64,000 nucleotides of DNA from Paenibacillus radicibacter. Lineage in GTDB: Bacteria > Bacillota > Bacilli > Paenibacillales > NBRC-103111. Below, in pieces: positions 26,827 to 36,225 of this stretch (positions are counted from its first letter, which is position 1; the number at the start of each line of letters is the position of its first letter). The position numbers and the translations under genes are program-made. The stretch lies in the NCBI RefSeq assembly GCF_024721995.1, contig NZ_JANQBC010000002.1:124001-188000 (forward strand), in the 5' to 3' direction. A model generated the notes under the pieces. The model ran no database searches. It worked only from the letters and a program-made list of their open reading frames with translations, and had not been told where the DNA came from.

Positions 26827-27924
26827 CTAAGATGTAATGGGATCTGACTGTACGATTTCAATAAGTTTCTGAGCTATTTGGTACTGTGGGAGTACACAGC
26901 TTGCTGCATGAAGCATAACGGCTGTTCGTGGCATTCCATAAACAACACATGTATCTTCGGCTTCCGCAATCGTCGTCTGTGCTCCACTTTTCAATAGGGC
27001 AAGCATACCTTTAGCCCCATCACTGCCCATCCCTGTCATCAAAACCGCATGTCGCTTTAATTCCTTAACGGTTACGAGGGATTCAAACAACACATCCACA
27101 GATGGGCGATGCCCCGTGCGTGGGTCTTCTTTCGATAATTCGATACGATATGTATGGGCAGCATGCTTACGTAAACGCATATGCCAGCCACCAGGTGCAA
27201 TATAGGCAGTACCAGCTTCGACGATCTCACCGTGTGTCGCCTCAACGACCCGAATAGGACACACATTATCTAAGCGTTGCGCCAGTGATTTGGTGAAATT
27301 CGGCGGCATATGTTGAACAATGAGAATGGGTGCAGGATAAAATGCTGGAATATGTGTCAGCACTTCATGTAACGCACGTGGTCCACCAGTCGAAGTTCCA
27401 ATTGCTACAACATGTTCAAAGACAGTTGATGCAGAATTGCTCTGGATAGCAGGTACTTTAGGAACACGCATGATTGCCGCTTTCTCTGGTAGATCAGGCA
27501 TTCTTGCAAGACTAGATTTAAACTTCGTTCTAACAGCAATCTGAAGCTTCTCATGCAACTGCGACTTCACCTTATATAAATCCAATGAGATAGAGCCAGA
27601 CGGCTTGCAAATAAAATCAACTGCGCCGTATTCCAAAGCACGAATCGTCTCTGCCGCCCCTTCTCCCGTTAATGAGCTTAACATGAGAATCGGTGTTGGC
27701 TGTTCGGCCATGATCTTCTGAAGCGCCTCGAGCCCATTCATAATCGGCATCTCAACATCCATCGTGACCACATCAGGACGTAGTAGTTTAATTTTTTCAA
27801 TTGCTTCTTGCCCATTTTTCGCAGTATCAATAACGGCGAAGCGTTCATCTTCAACAATGAGGTCACTAACAATTTTTCGCATGAAGACAGAGTCGTCGAC
27901 GACAAGTACACGAAATGGTGCCAT
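26827..27924 (-). CDS. cheB: Chemotaxis response regulator protein-glutamate methylesterase CheB
   Basis: 365 residues. Receiver domain (1-120) with VLVVDDSVFMRK, phospho-Asp in VVTMDVEMP (about 56) and a Lys in ICKPSG; methylesterase domain (about 168-355) with the catalytic Ser in AIGTSTGGPRAL, His in LIVQHMPPNFT and Asp in LMTGMGSDGAKGM. Demethylates chemoreceptors. A CheR gene is not in this window. Confidence 0.97.
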   Translation of the reverse strand: MAPFRVLVVDDSVFMRKIVSDLIVEDERFAVIDTAKNGQEAIEKIKLLRPDVVTMDVEMPIMNGLEALQKIMAEQPTPILMLSSLTGEGAAETIRALEYGAVDFICKPSGSISLDLYKVKSQLHEKLQIAVRTKFKSSLARMPDLPEKAAIMRVPKVPAIQSNSASTVFEHVVAIGTSTGGPRALHEVLTHIPAFYPAPILIVQHMPPNFTKSLAQRLDNVCPIRVVEATHGEIVEAGTAYIAPGGWHMRLRKHAAHTYRIELSKEDPRTGHRPSVDVLFESLVTVKELKRHAVLMTGMGSDGAKGMLALLKSGAQTTIAEAEDTCVVYGMPRTAVMLHAASCVLPQYQIAQKLIEIVQSDPITS

Positions 27925-27972
27925 TTGAATTCACCCTTAATCTGCAAAGTTTTGAAAGATGCGGCGAGGTGA

Positions 27973-28851
27973 TTATTTTTGCATGAAACGAAAAATCTTC
28001 CCGATAATTCCTTTCACGCCGTTCGTATCACTATCCACTAGCACATTCGATTGACCCGAAATAAATCCACTGGCAATGTTATGAATGCTGCGAGTCGCTC
28101 CACAATTCGGATAGGCAATCGTAAAAGGGATCTGCTGCTTCACTGCCTTCGATACATGCGTATCGTCATCAATATAGCCCAAGGATGAAATGTTCAAATT
28201 TAAAAATTGTTCCGCAACGAGTCGAATCTTGTCAGCGGTTTGTTTGCCTTCTTTATAGTCAGTGACTCGGTTGATAACAAGTTTAAATGACACTTTATGT
28301 CCCATCGTATGAACCATTTTGATCAGTGCATAGGCATCCGTAATGGCAGGTGGTTCAGGCGTCGTTACGATAATCGTTTGCTCAGCCGCTAAGATAAATT
28401 TCAACGTTTCTTTCGATAACCCTGCTCCAGTGTCGAAAATAATATAATCTGCATATCCATTTAACTGATCCACTTGATTTGTAAAATAGTCTAATTCTTC
28501 CTCTGAAAGCGAGAGTAGATCGTTAAAACCGGAACCTCCTGAAATAAATTCAATGCCCCGAGTTCCTTTTTGGATAATATCCCATATCGTTTTTTGTCGT
28601 TTTAACAGATGGTACAAGTTGTATTGCGGCGTCAATCCCATTAATACATCAATATTCGACATTCCTAAATCAGCATCAAAAATTAACACCTTAAGCCCTT
28701 TTGCTTGCAAGGCTAATGCTAGATTCAATGTGAAATTAGATTTACCGACACCACCTTTACCACTTGTCACTGTCAAAACACGAGTACGTTTCATCTCACT
28801 TGACCCTTGTATCTGTACAAGGTTTCGCAAGGTCTGTGCCTGATCATTCAC
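27973..28851 (-). CDS. flhG: FlhG (YlxH) MinD-like ATPase controlling flagellar number
   Basis: 292 residues from a GTG 7 bases after GGGGGAG; the longer frame to 28878 lacks a ribosome binding site. Deviant Walker A TSGKGGVGKSNF at about 31-42, ADLGMSNIDVLMG (about 62-74) and DTGAGLS replace the MinD motifs. The N-terminal Gln-containing segment (DQAQTLRNLV) resembles the DQAxxLR motif that activates the FlhF GTPase. Overlaps flhF by 8 bases. No signs of decay. Confidence 0.95.
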   Translation of the reverse strand: MNDQAQTLRNLVQIQGSSEMKRTRVLTVTSGKGGVGKSNFTLNLALALQAKGLKVLIFDADLGMSNIDVLMGLTPQYNLYHLLKRQKTIWDIIQKGTRGIEFISGGSGFNDLLSLSEEELDYFTNQVDQLNGYADYIIFDTGAGLSKETLKFILAAEQTIIVTTPEPPAITDAYALIKMVHTMGHKVSFKLVINRVTDYKEGKQTADKIRLVAEQFLNLNISSLGYIDDDTHVSKAVKQQIPFTIAYPNCGATRSIHNIASGFISGQSNVLVDSDTNGVKGIIGKIFRFMQK

Positions 28852-30154
28852 CAGAATACTCCCCCAATATGAGATCAATTAACTTGTCTTCGTTAAAAAG
28901 AATGATATCGTCAGGTACATTTTGACCATCTGTCATGTATGAAATGGTTAAACCAAACTCATGCACAATGTTCACTATGCAGCCGTATGAGTCCGTCTCG
29001 TCCATTTTGGTTAAGAGCACTTTATCTAGTTTAAATTTAGAAAAATGATCGATGATCACTTTCATATCGCGATATTTCGTCGTCAAGCTTAGAACCAGAT
29101 ACGTCTCGCTTTGTCCTTCTGATTGAAGCAAGGCATGTAGCTCCGAAACATACATTTCATTGCGATAATTCCGCCCTGCTGTATCCATAAAGATCACATC
29201 AACATCATGTAGGCTCGTGAACGCTTTATTTAAATCTTGGGGTGAGAAAACCACTTCAATTGGTACATTTAAGATGTTGGCGTACGTCTTGAGTTGTTCA
29301 ATCGCTGCAATTCGGTACGTATCCGAAGTAATAAATCCGACTTTACGTCGATCTTTAAGCACTTGTTCAGCCGCAAGCTTTGCAATTGTCGTTGTCTTAC
29401 CAACACCAGTTGGTCCTACAAAGTGTACGATGCGAGTTTGCGGATGTAAGGTCGATTGATTGCCTTTTTGGAAAATAGCTTTTAACTGCTTAGTGAGCGA
29501 CTCTCGAATAAAATCGTTACTTAATTCCACTTCCGCTGTACGGCTTTCCTCAATTGCATGTTGCAACAAATCCTGAACGATCTCGGAACTAATCTCTTGA
29601 TCCGTCAGACGATTCTCATACCACTTCACAATTTCAGGTTGGATAGCTTGCCCACCACTCTGATTGGATAGTGCAAGCTTACTCATCATTTCCTTCATCA
29701 ACTTAATTTCTGTCAACAATTGATCTTCTGCACGTTTGCGACTGGAATCAACTTGTTCGACTGCTGGAGCAGCAACTGGTGTAGCAATTGGGAAAGTTGC
29801 TCGGTCATTAGTTTGTACAGAGATGGACGGCGCTCTTACAAGTGGAGGTACAATTGGTGCTTCCGCCGCCAGTCTGCTTTCAGGGATGATAACGGGTGGG
29901 ACAATAGGTTGTGTCTTAATCTGAGGTACCATTGCCATAAAAGCATTTGCAGCTGCTTGTTCGGCTGCATTAGTTTTACTTGCTGATTCATCAATTGCGG
30001 CTACAACTTCAATTTTCTTTTTAGCGAAAAAACCAAGAAACCCGCCTAGACGGACTTCCTTGGTATTTAATATCACTGCATCGTTACCTAATTCGCTTCG
30101 GATTTTGTGTAGGGCATCTGGCATCGAATCGACGACATAACGCTTTACCCTCAT
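28844..30154 (-). CDS. flhF: FlhF signal-recognition-type GTPase
   Basis: 436 residues. Basic N-terminus (MRVKRYVVDSMPDALHKI), a variable Ala/Pro/Val-rich B domain (about 60-140), then the SRP-type NG domain: [17 protein letters not shown] (about 247-263), TSDTYRIAAIEQLKTYA, DVIFMDTAGRNYRN and LLTKMDETDSYG. Determines flagellar placement. Starts in an ATGA overlap with flhA. Confidence 0.96.
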   Translation of the reverse strand: MRVKRYVVDSMPDALHKIRSELGNDAVILNTKEVRLGGFLGFFAKKKIEVVAAIDESASKTNAAEQAAANAFMAMVPQIKTQPIVPPVIIPESRLAAEAPIVPPLVRAPSISVQTNDRATFPIATPVAAPAVEQVDSSRKRAEDQLLTEIKLMKEMMSKLALSNQSGGQAIQPEIVKWYENRLTDQEISSEIVQDLLQHAIEESRTAEVELSNDFIRESLTKQLKAIFQKGNQSTLHPQTRIVHFVGPTGVGKTTTIAKLAAEQVLKDRRKVGFITSDTYRIAAIEQLKTYANILNVPIEVVFSPQDLNKAFTSLHDVDVIFMDTAGRNYRNEMYVSELHALLQSEGQSETYLVLSLTTKYRDMKVIIDHFSKFKLDKVLLTKMDETDSYGCIVNIVHEFGLTISYMTDGQNVPDDIILFNEDKLIDLILGEYSGE

Positions 30155-32184
30155 AAATTAACAACTCCCACGCTTTGAATTTCAACACTCGGCTCAAGTT
30201 CACTATAAGACAGTACAGGAATTTCCTGCATCGAACGCTCTAACAATTGTCTTAAGTACATCCGGATTGTCGGAGAAGTTAATATAAGTGGTTGATGACC
30301 GGATTGCATCATCTTCACGACTTGTTCATTGACTTTGTGGAATACAAGTTGTGAAGAAGACGGGTCCAGTGCTAAATATGAGCCTTGATCCGATTGCTGG
30401 ACGGACTCCGAAATTTTCTTCTCAAGTGAAGGACCTACCGTAATTACTTTTAACGTATCGCCTGTCGCTGTGAATTGTTGTGTGATTTGTCTGGATAAGG
30501 CTTGACGTACATATTCGGCAAGTACTTCAGGGTCTTTGGTATACGTACCGTAATCTGCTAACGACTCTAAGATCGTCACAAGGTCACGAACGGAAACTTT
30601 TTCACGAAGCAGCTTGTTAAGTACTTTCTGTACTTCACCAATGGACAATACATTCGGAATAAGATCATCCACAAGTGCAGGATACGTTTCTCTAACATTA
30701 TCAATAAGGGTCTTCGTTTCCTGACGTCCAAGCAATTCATGTGCATGCTTTTTAATAACTTCAGTCAGATGAGTGGCAACAACAGAAGGTGGGTCTACAA
30801 CCGTATAACCCGATAGTTCTGCACGTTCTTTCGTCGCTTCATCAATCCAAAGTGCAGGGAAACCAAATGCAGGCTCCCTCGTCTCAATACCCGAAATCGA
30901 CTCATCTTCAATACCTGGGCTCATTGCTAAGTAGTGATTAAGCAACAGCTCATCTCTTGCAACGGTATTACCCTTGATCTTAATGATGTACTCATTCGGT
31001 CTCAATTGAATATTGTCACGAATTCGAATGACTGGAACAACAATACCTAATTCAAGCGCACATTGTCTGCGGATTAGAATAATGCGATCCAACAAATCGC
31101 CGCCCTGCTGCGCATCAGCAAGTGGAATTAAGCCATACCCAAACTCAAACTCGATTGGATCAACTTGCAGCAAGGAAATGACACTCTCTGGTGAGCGAAC
31201 TTCCTCGATTTGCTGCTCTTCCACTGCATGTTCTTCTTCAACTTGTTTCCGATCAAGATTCTGCTGCATGCGGTAAGCGCTAAAGGCGAGAATAACTCCA
31301 ATTGGAATTGTGACATACCAATGAATCGGCGTAAAAATTCCTAAGAAAGCCAAAGTTGCTGCTACGATATACAATAACTTTGGATGAGCTGTAATTTGCG
31401 ACGTAATGTCGTGACCTAAGTTACCGTCAGAGGCAGCACGCGTCACGATAATACCTGCCGATGTTGAGATCAGCAAGGCTGGAATTTGGGATACCAATCC
31501 GTCACCAATTGTCAAAATACCGTATACTTCTAACGCCTCTCCAATGGAGAAGCCTTTCATCGTCATGCCGATAATCAATCCGCCGAGAATATTGATAATC
31601 AGCATGATGATTCCCGCGATTGCGTCCCCTTTTACGAACTTAGACGCACCATCCATCGCTCCATAGAAATCTGCTTCACGTTCAATATTTCTTCTACGCT
31701 CACGCGCTTGTACTTCATTAATCATACCTGCGTTGAGGTCCGCATCAATACTCATCTGCTTACCTGGCATCGCATCGAGTGTAAAGCGAGCTGCAACTTC
31801 CGCTACCCGCTCAGAACCTTTGGTAATAACGATAAACTGTACAAGTACAAGAATGAAGAAGACAACGAAACCAACAACTAAGCTTCCGCCTGCTACGAAC
31901 GAGCCGAACGCTTCAACAACAGAACCTGCTTTGGCTTCAGACAAAATGTTTCTTGTCGTCGAGATGTTTAGTGCCAATCGAAACAACGTTGTAATCAATA
32001 ATAGGGATGGAAAAATCGAAAATTCAAGAGCGTTTTGCGTATTCATCCCGACAAGCAATATAAGTAATGCAGCAGAAATGTTAATAATCAAAAGAAAGTC
32101 GAGTAGATGGATATTAACAGGCACTACCATCATTAAAACAATACCGATGATTCCTATAAGTACGACCAGATCTCTTGTTTTCAT
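30151..32184 (-). CDS. flhA: Flagellar export gate protein FlhA
   Basis: 677 residues. Eight predicted TM segments in the first 310 residues, with the FHIPEP-family stretch RFTLDAMPGKQMSIDADLNAG (about 142-162) and GDAIAGIIMLIINI; the C-terminal cytoplasmic domain binds export chaperones and substrates. Lies between flhB and flhF with 3-4 base junctions, the standard order. Confidence 0.97.
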   Translation of the reverse strand: MKTRDLVVLIGIIGIVLMMVVPVNIHLLDFLLIINISAALLILLVGMNTQNALEFSIFPSLLLITTLFRLALNISTTRNILSEAKAGSVVEAFGSFVAGGSLVVGFVVFFILVLVQFIVITKGSERVAEVAARFTLDAMPGKQMSIDADLNAGMINEVQARERRRNIEREADFYGAMDGASKFVKGDAIAGIIMLIINILGGLIIGMTMKGFSIGEALEVYGILTIGDGLVSQIPALLISTSAGIIVTRAASDGNLGHDITSQITAHPKLLYIVAATLAFLGIFTPIHWYVTIPIGVILAFSAYRMQQNLDRKQVEEEHAVEEQQIEEVRSPESVISLLQVDPIEFEFGYGLIPLADAQQGGDLLDRIILIRRQCALELGIVVPVIRIRDNIQLRPNEYIIKIKGNTVARDELLLNHYLAMSPGIEDESISGIETREPAFGFPALWIDEATKERAELSGYTVVDPPSVVATHLTEVIKKHAHELLGRQETKTLIDNVRETYPALVDDLIPNVLSIGEVQKVLNKLLREKVSVRDLVTILESLADYGTYTKDPEVLAEYVRQALSRQITQQFTATGDTLKVITVGPSLEKKISESVQQSDQGSYLALDPSSSQLVFHKVNEQVVKMMQSGHQPLILTSPTIRMYLRQLLERSMQEIPVLSYSELEPSVEIQSVGVVNL

Positions 32185-32187
32185 GCT

Positions 32188-33297
32188 TTACGCCCTCCTC
32201 TCCCGGCTAGCTCCTTTGCCTTTGGCTTTATACACGTATGCTAGCACTTCAGCTACTGCTTGGAACAAGTCTGCCGGAATCGATGAACCAATATCAACTT
32301 GCGCGTATAAAGCACGAGCTAGAGGTTTATTTTCCATCGTCACAATGCCATGTTCTCTTGCTTTTTCTTTTATTTTTTGCGCGACATAATCCGTACCCTT
32401 AGCAATTACAGTTGGCGCATCCATTTTGCCGGATTCATACTTAATCGCTACTGCAAAGTGCGTCGGGTTTGTAATAATAACATCCGCTTTCGGAATTTCC
32501 TGCATCATCCGCATTAGCGCCATGCGCCGCTGCTTTTCCTTAATCTTCGATTTGATGAGCGGGTCCCCTTCGGACTTCTTATATTCATCCTTAATGTCTT
32601 GCTTCGACATCCGCAAACTTTTCTCATATTCATACTTCTGGTACATGTAGTCGAATACAGCTAAAGCAATTAGGATTGCCCCAATCTTAATACCCAACAT
32701 GAGTGTGATATGGGATACATAAGACAGGGACTGCTCAACAGGCATGTGACCAATCGTTAGCAGCTTTTCTTTCTCATTCCAGAATGTAAGGAAAACGACA
32801 ATCCCGATTATGAATGTTTTTAAAATCGACTTCACAAATTCAATTGCCGATCGCATAGAGAAAATACGCTTGAAGCCTTCGATCGGATTAAGCTTATTAA
32901 GCTCGACCATAAGTGGCTTAGTTGTAAATAAAATACCGACTTGTGCATAATTCGCGACCAAGGCGAACACTAAAGTTAAAAGCAAAATCGGTGCTAATAT
33001 CAAAAAGCTGTCATACAGCAAGGTCGTAAAATACGCTTGGAGATTCTCCATCGTCATTTCCATCAACAAACGATTATTTAATGTGTCATTCATCAGATCT
33101 GTCAGCTTAGTTTTCATGCTGCCGCCGTACAAGAAAAAAAACAGGAAGGTGAAAAATAAGATTAACGCAGCTGGCAGCTCCATGCTTTTTGCTACTTGAC
33201 CTTTTTCACGTGCTTCCTGCCTTTTCTTGGGTGTTGCACGTTCTGTTTTCTCTTGGGAAAACAACTGCAAATCAAGCTGCAAAGCATATGGCTTCAT
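32188..33297 (-). CDS. flhB: Flagellar export switch protein FlhB
   Basis: 369 residues from the ATG at 33297 behind a G-rich GGGGGTGA; a longer frame to 33360 is spurious because LQLFSQEKTERATPKKRQEA is the family N-terminus. Four TM helices (about 30-215) precede the autocleaving cytoplasmic domain with the NPTH site in VIITNPTHFAVAIKY (about 266-280). Switches export from rod/hook to filament substrates together with FliK. Confidence 0.96.
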   Translation of the reverse strand: MKPYALQLDLQLFSQEKTERATPKKRQEAREKGQVAKSMELPAALILFFTFLFFFLYGGSMKTKLTDLMNDTLNNRLLMEMTMENLQAYFTTLLYDSFLILAPILLLTLVFALVANYAQVGILFTTKPLMVELNKLNPIEGFKRIFSMRSAIEFVKSILKTFIIGIVVFLTFWNEKEKLLTIGHMPVEQSLSYVSHITLMLGIKIGAILIALAVFDYMYQKYEYEKSLRMSKQDIKDEYKKSEGDPLIKSKIKEKQRRMALMRMMQEIPKADVIITNPTHFAVAIKYESGKMDAPTVIAKGTDYVAQKIKEKAREHGIVTMENKPLARALYAQVDIGSSIPADLFQAVAEVLAYVYKAKGKGASRERRA

Positions 33298-33334
33298 GGA
33301 CTTTCTCACCCCCACTTGGACAATCAATGAATGG

Positions 33335-34132
33335 TTACTTCGTATTACCGCCGATGACATTCATCAAATTTTCCATTGTGCGGAACATGTTTACGAATAC
33401 ATCTTGGAAGATCGTTAACATCTCAGGCATTAGAATAACGACTAGTGCAACACCTACAATAATTTTCAAAGGAATACCAATAACGAAAATATTAAATTGT
33501 GGCGCTACTCGGGTCAGTAATCCAAGCCCGACATCTGTTAAGAACAATACAGCAACAACGGGTGCTGCAATCTGAAATGCCAATTCAAACACCTTCGCAA
33601 AAGTCTGAACGAGGAACGTAGAAATTTGACCATCATACATTTTTGCAAATGTGTCATTCATAAGTGGAACCCACTCATAACTGTCCATAATTGCTTGTAA
33701 AAGCGTGTGATGTGCATTAAAAGCGAAGAATAGCATCACAGCCAGCATAAACTTGTAGTTACCAATTAACGGTGCAGATACACCTGTCATCGGATCAATA
33801 ATATTCGACATCCCGAATCCAATTTGTAGATCCATGAACGAACCTGCGATCTGAACAACAGTAAAGAACATATAAGCAACGAAGCCGAGCAACAAACCTA
33901 CTAATATCTCGCGTATAATGGCAAACACAAATTGAAAGTCCAGCGGGACTGGTGTCTGTGTTCCAATTGCTGCAAACACAATGTAGGACACCATAACAGC
34001 GAGTCCAATCTTAAATTGCATCGGCACATTTCGCGAAGAAAAGATAGGCGTTACGACAAAGAAAGCGCTAATTCGACACAAAATAAGCAAAAATGTAGGG
34101 AGAAGTTGTTGAACAATTTCCATCTCATTCAC
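33335..34132 (-). CDS. fliR: Flagellar export gate protein FliR
   Basis: 265 residues, mostly hydrophobic with 6-7 TM helices. Family features include LLILCRISAFFVVTPIF at about 14-30, GFAYM-like and GFGMSNIIDPMTG (about 103-115), and LGLLTRVAPQFNIFVIGIPLK in pieces near 205-225. Forms the FliPQR export pore. The frame opens with GTG, with an ATG three codons later as alternative; ribosome binding site weak (GGTAGG). Confidence 0.95.
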   Translation of the reverse strand: MNEMEIVQQLLPTFLLILCRISAFFVVTPIFSSRNVPMQFKIGLAVMVSYIVFAAIGTQTPVPLDFQFVFAIIREILVGLLLGFVAYMFFTVVQIAGSFMDLQIGFGMSNIIDPMTGVSAPLIGNYKFMLAVMLFFAFNAHHTLLQAIMDSYEWVPLMNDTFAKMYDGQISTFLVQTFAKVFELAFQIAAPVVAVLFLTDVGLGLLTRVAPQFNIFVIGIPLKIIVGVALVVILMPEMLTIFQDVFVNMFRTMENLMNVIGGNTK

Positions 34133-34135
34133 AAC

Positions 34136-34405
34136 CTACCCGATGTATTTGTAAAGATTATTCAAAATGCCATACGTATAATCAACAAGTATCGTCATGA
34201 TCCATGGACCAAATAAGAGTAAAGCAATGAGCACAGCTACAATTTTCGGAACAAATGCAAGCGTCTGTTCTTGAATTTGAGTTGTTGCTTGGAAAATACT
34301 AATAATTAGTCCAACGCCTAAAGCGATGAGAAGCATGGGTGCACTTGCTTTTAGAACAACGAATACAGCTTCACTAGCTACACGAATAACAAATTCTGGA
34401 CTCAT
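34136..34405 (-). CDS. fliQ: Flagellar export gate protein FliQ
   Basis: 89 residues with two TM hairpin helices, the usual FliQ size. Signature: LLIALGVGLIISIFQATTQIQEQTL at about 25-49 in pieces, then FVPKIVAVL. Part of the FliPQR pore. Located between fliP and fliR. Confidence 0.95.
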   Translation of the reverse strand: MSPEFVIRVASEAVFVVLKASAPMLLIALGVGLIISIFQATTQIQEQTLAFVPKIVAVLIALLLFGPWIMTILVDYTYGILNNLYKYIG

Positions 34406-34418
34406 GTACTCCCCCCAC

Positions 34419-35180
34419 TCACGTATAGCTCAGCAGTAGCGACTTCACAACCAAATACCAACCATCTACAAGAATAAACAGTAGGATCTTAAACGGAAGT
34501 GAGATCATAACTGGCGGCAACATCATCATCCCCATAGCCATCAGGGTTGACGCGATGATCATATCAATGACGAGGAATGGAATAAAGATCATAAATCCCA
34601 TTGTGAATGCTGACTTCAATTCCGATATCGCAAAAGCTGGGACAAGCGTAGTTAATGAGACATCTTCGGGTCCTGTTGGCTCTTCTGCTTTCGCATAGTC
34701 CACAAATAACTTCAGATCTTTCGTACGCGTATGATCCCACATGAACTTTTTAAGTGGCAACGCTGCTTTTTCCAAAGCAATCGTCTGGTTAATCTCACCC
34801 TTGATATAAGGCTGAATGGCCGTTTGATTCACTTCCCCGATTGTCGGCGCCATAATAAAAAACGTAAGGAATAACGCTAACCCAATCAACACTTGGTTGG
34901 GTGGCATTTGCTGCGTACCAAGTGATGTACGTACAAATCCGAGGACGATTACAATTCGGGTAAAGCTTGTCATTAAGATCAGAATCGATGGAGCTAGGCT
35001 TAGCACCGTTAGTAGCAACAATAACGATATGGTACTCGATGCACCCTCTGCACCCGTAGATGAGCCTATATTCAGGTTGATGCCTGGAATGGGATCAGCT
35101 GCTAGAGCAGTATTCGCTCCAAACGAAAACATCATGATACTCGCAATTATCGTTAAGAAAAGCAGTCTCTTTTTTGTCAT
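34419..35180 (-). CDS. fliP: Flagellar export gate protein FliP
   Basis: 253 residues with a cleavable signal peptide (about 1-27, ending ALAAD). Family motifs: LILMTSFTRIVIVLGFVR (about 65-82), GTQQMPPNQVLIGLALFLTFF in pieces, and FMIFIPFLVIDMIIAS near 195. Four TM helices in the mature protein. Starts in an ATGA overlap with fliO. Confidence 0.96.
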   Translation of the reverse strand: MTKKRLLFLTIIASIMMFSFGANTALAADPIPGINLNIGSSTGAEGASSTISLLLLLTVLSLAPSILILMTSFTRIVIVLGFVRTSLGTQQMPPNQVLIGLALFLTFFIMAPTIGEVNQTAIQPYIKGEINQTIALEKAALPLKKFMWDHTRTKDLKLFVDYAKAEEPTGPEDVSLTTLVPAFAISELKSAFTMGFMIFIPFLVIDMIIASTLMAMGMMMLPPVMISLPFKILLFILVDGWYLVVKSLLLSYT

Positions 35181-35800
35181 TCGTCATTCAACCGATCTGC
35201 ATCTGATTGCTTGTTCTGTAATAACTGTTCGACTCTTTTGTTGCGATTCTGCGTATGCTTCATTTTCTGGGCTAACACTTGTTGAAAAGATGCAGTCACA
35301 TCATCATCGCTTGGAGTTTCTACATTTTTATTACGCAAATTTTGAATCCACTGCATTACAGAAGGAAACTGCGGGGAGGCAGTTCGTTCTGCAAGTACGT
35401 CAGTTATGTAAGCAATTTCTTCTGGATCATCAATTTTGTCCAGCACGCGAATGTCATTACCAACACCGACAATGTATAAGAAATGGCCTATTTCAACAAT
35501 CTGAATGGATTTGTTTGGACCGAGTGGGACGCCTCCCATTGATCGGACTGATCGACCAAACTTCGTCATGCGGTTCTTTCTCGTGATTAGTCTCATTAAG
35601 CCATAAAAGAGGGCAAGCATAAGCAGCAATACCCCAATCACTTTCATTAGCAACATGAAATTATCATAACTACCACTGCTGCCTACACCCTTTACATCAC
35701 TTGGTAGTTCATCACTTGCATAGGCAACAGTTGAAAAAGAAACGAAGAAAGCCGCAATGCTAGGCGTCAGCAGATGTAGTTTAGTGGGTCTACGTCTCAA
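35177..35800 (-). CDS. fliO: Flagellar biosynthesis protein FliO/FliZ
   Basis: 207 residues. N-terminal signal-like segment (about 9-28), second TM (about 50-70), then the FliO domain: GGVPLGPNKSIQIVEIGHFLYIVGVG (about 88-113 in pieces), and a charged Gln/Lys-rich tail. Assists FliP assembly. Start is TTG about 8 bases after GAAGGGA; no better start is visible. Precedes fliP as usual. Confidence 0.88.
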   Translation of the reverse strand: MRRRPTKLHLLTPSIAAFFVSFSTVAYASDELPSDVKGVGSSGSYDNFMLLMKVIGVLLLMLALFYGLMRLITRKNRMTKFGRSVRSMGGVPLGPNKSIQIVEIGHFLYIVGVGNDIRVLDKIDDPEEIAYITDVLAERTASPQFPSVMQWIQNLRNKNVETPSDDDVTASFQQVLAQKMKHTQNRNKRVEQLLQNKQSDADRLNDE

Positions 35801-35822
35801 TGGTTACATTCCCTTCGGCAGT

Positions 35823-35840
35823 GTTAAGCCAGGGCTTAAC
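35823..35840 (-). other. Hairpin at the cheY-fliO junction
   Basis: A perfect 18-base inverted repeat, GTTAAGCC-AG-GGCTTAAC, that includes the cheY stop codon. There is no T-run after it, so it is more likely an mRNA processing or stability hairpin within the operon than a terminator. Confidence 0.4.
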
Positions 35841-36198
35841 CTAAAGTTTTCTTGATAGCTTCGATTACACGATCTGCTTGGAAAGGCTTCACGATAAAGT
35901 CTTTAGCACCTGCTTGAATGGCATCGATAACCATCGCTTGTTGACCCATTGCGGAACACATGATTACTTTAGCATTCGGATCAATCTTCTTAATTTCTTT
36001 CAATGCTTGAATACCGTCCATCTCAGGCATTGTAATGTCCATCGTAATTAGATCAGGGTGCAGTTCTTTATATTTTTCAATCGCCTGCGCTCCGTCATTT
36101 GCTTCACCGCAAACTTCGTAACCATTCTTCGTCAAAATATCACGGATCATCATTCTCATAAATGCAGCATCATCAACAATTAAAATTCGGTTTGCCAT
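35836..36198 (-). CDS. cheY: Chemotaxis response regulator CheY
   Basis: 120 residues, a stand-alone receiver. Active-site residues: DD at about 9-10 (ILIVDDAAFMR), phospho-Asp in LITMDITMPEMDG (about 54), Thr/Ser switch in VIMCSAMGQQ and Lys in FIVKPFQ. Phosphorylated by CheA and binds the FliM/FliY switch. Its position between fliY and fliO is as in B. subtilis. Confidence 0.97.
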   Translation of the reverse strand: MANRILIVDDAAFMRMMIRDILTKNGYEVCGEANDGAQAIEKYKELHPDLITMDITMPEMDGIQALKEIKKIDPNAKVIMCSAMGQQAMVIDAIQAGAKDFIVKPFQADRVIEAIKKTLG

Positions 36199-36225
36199 TG
36201 TAAATACAGTCCTCCTAAAAATGAG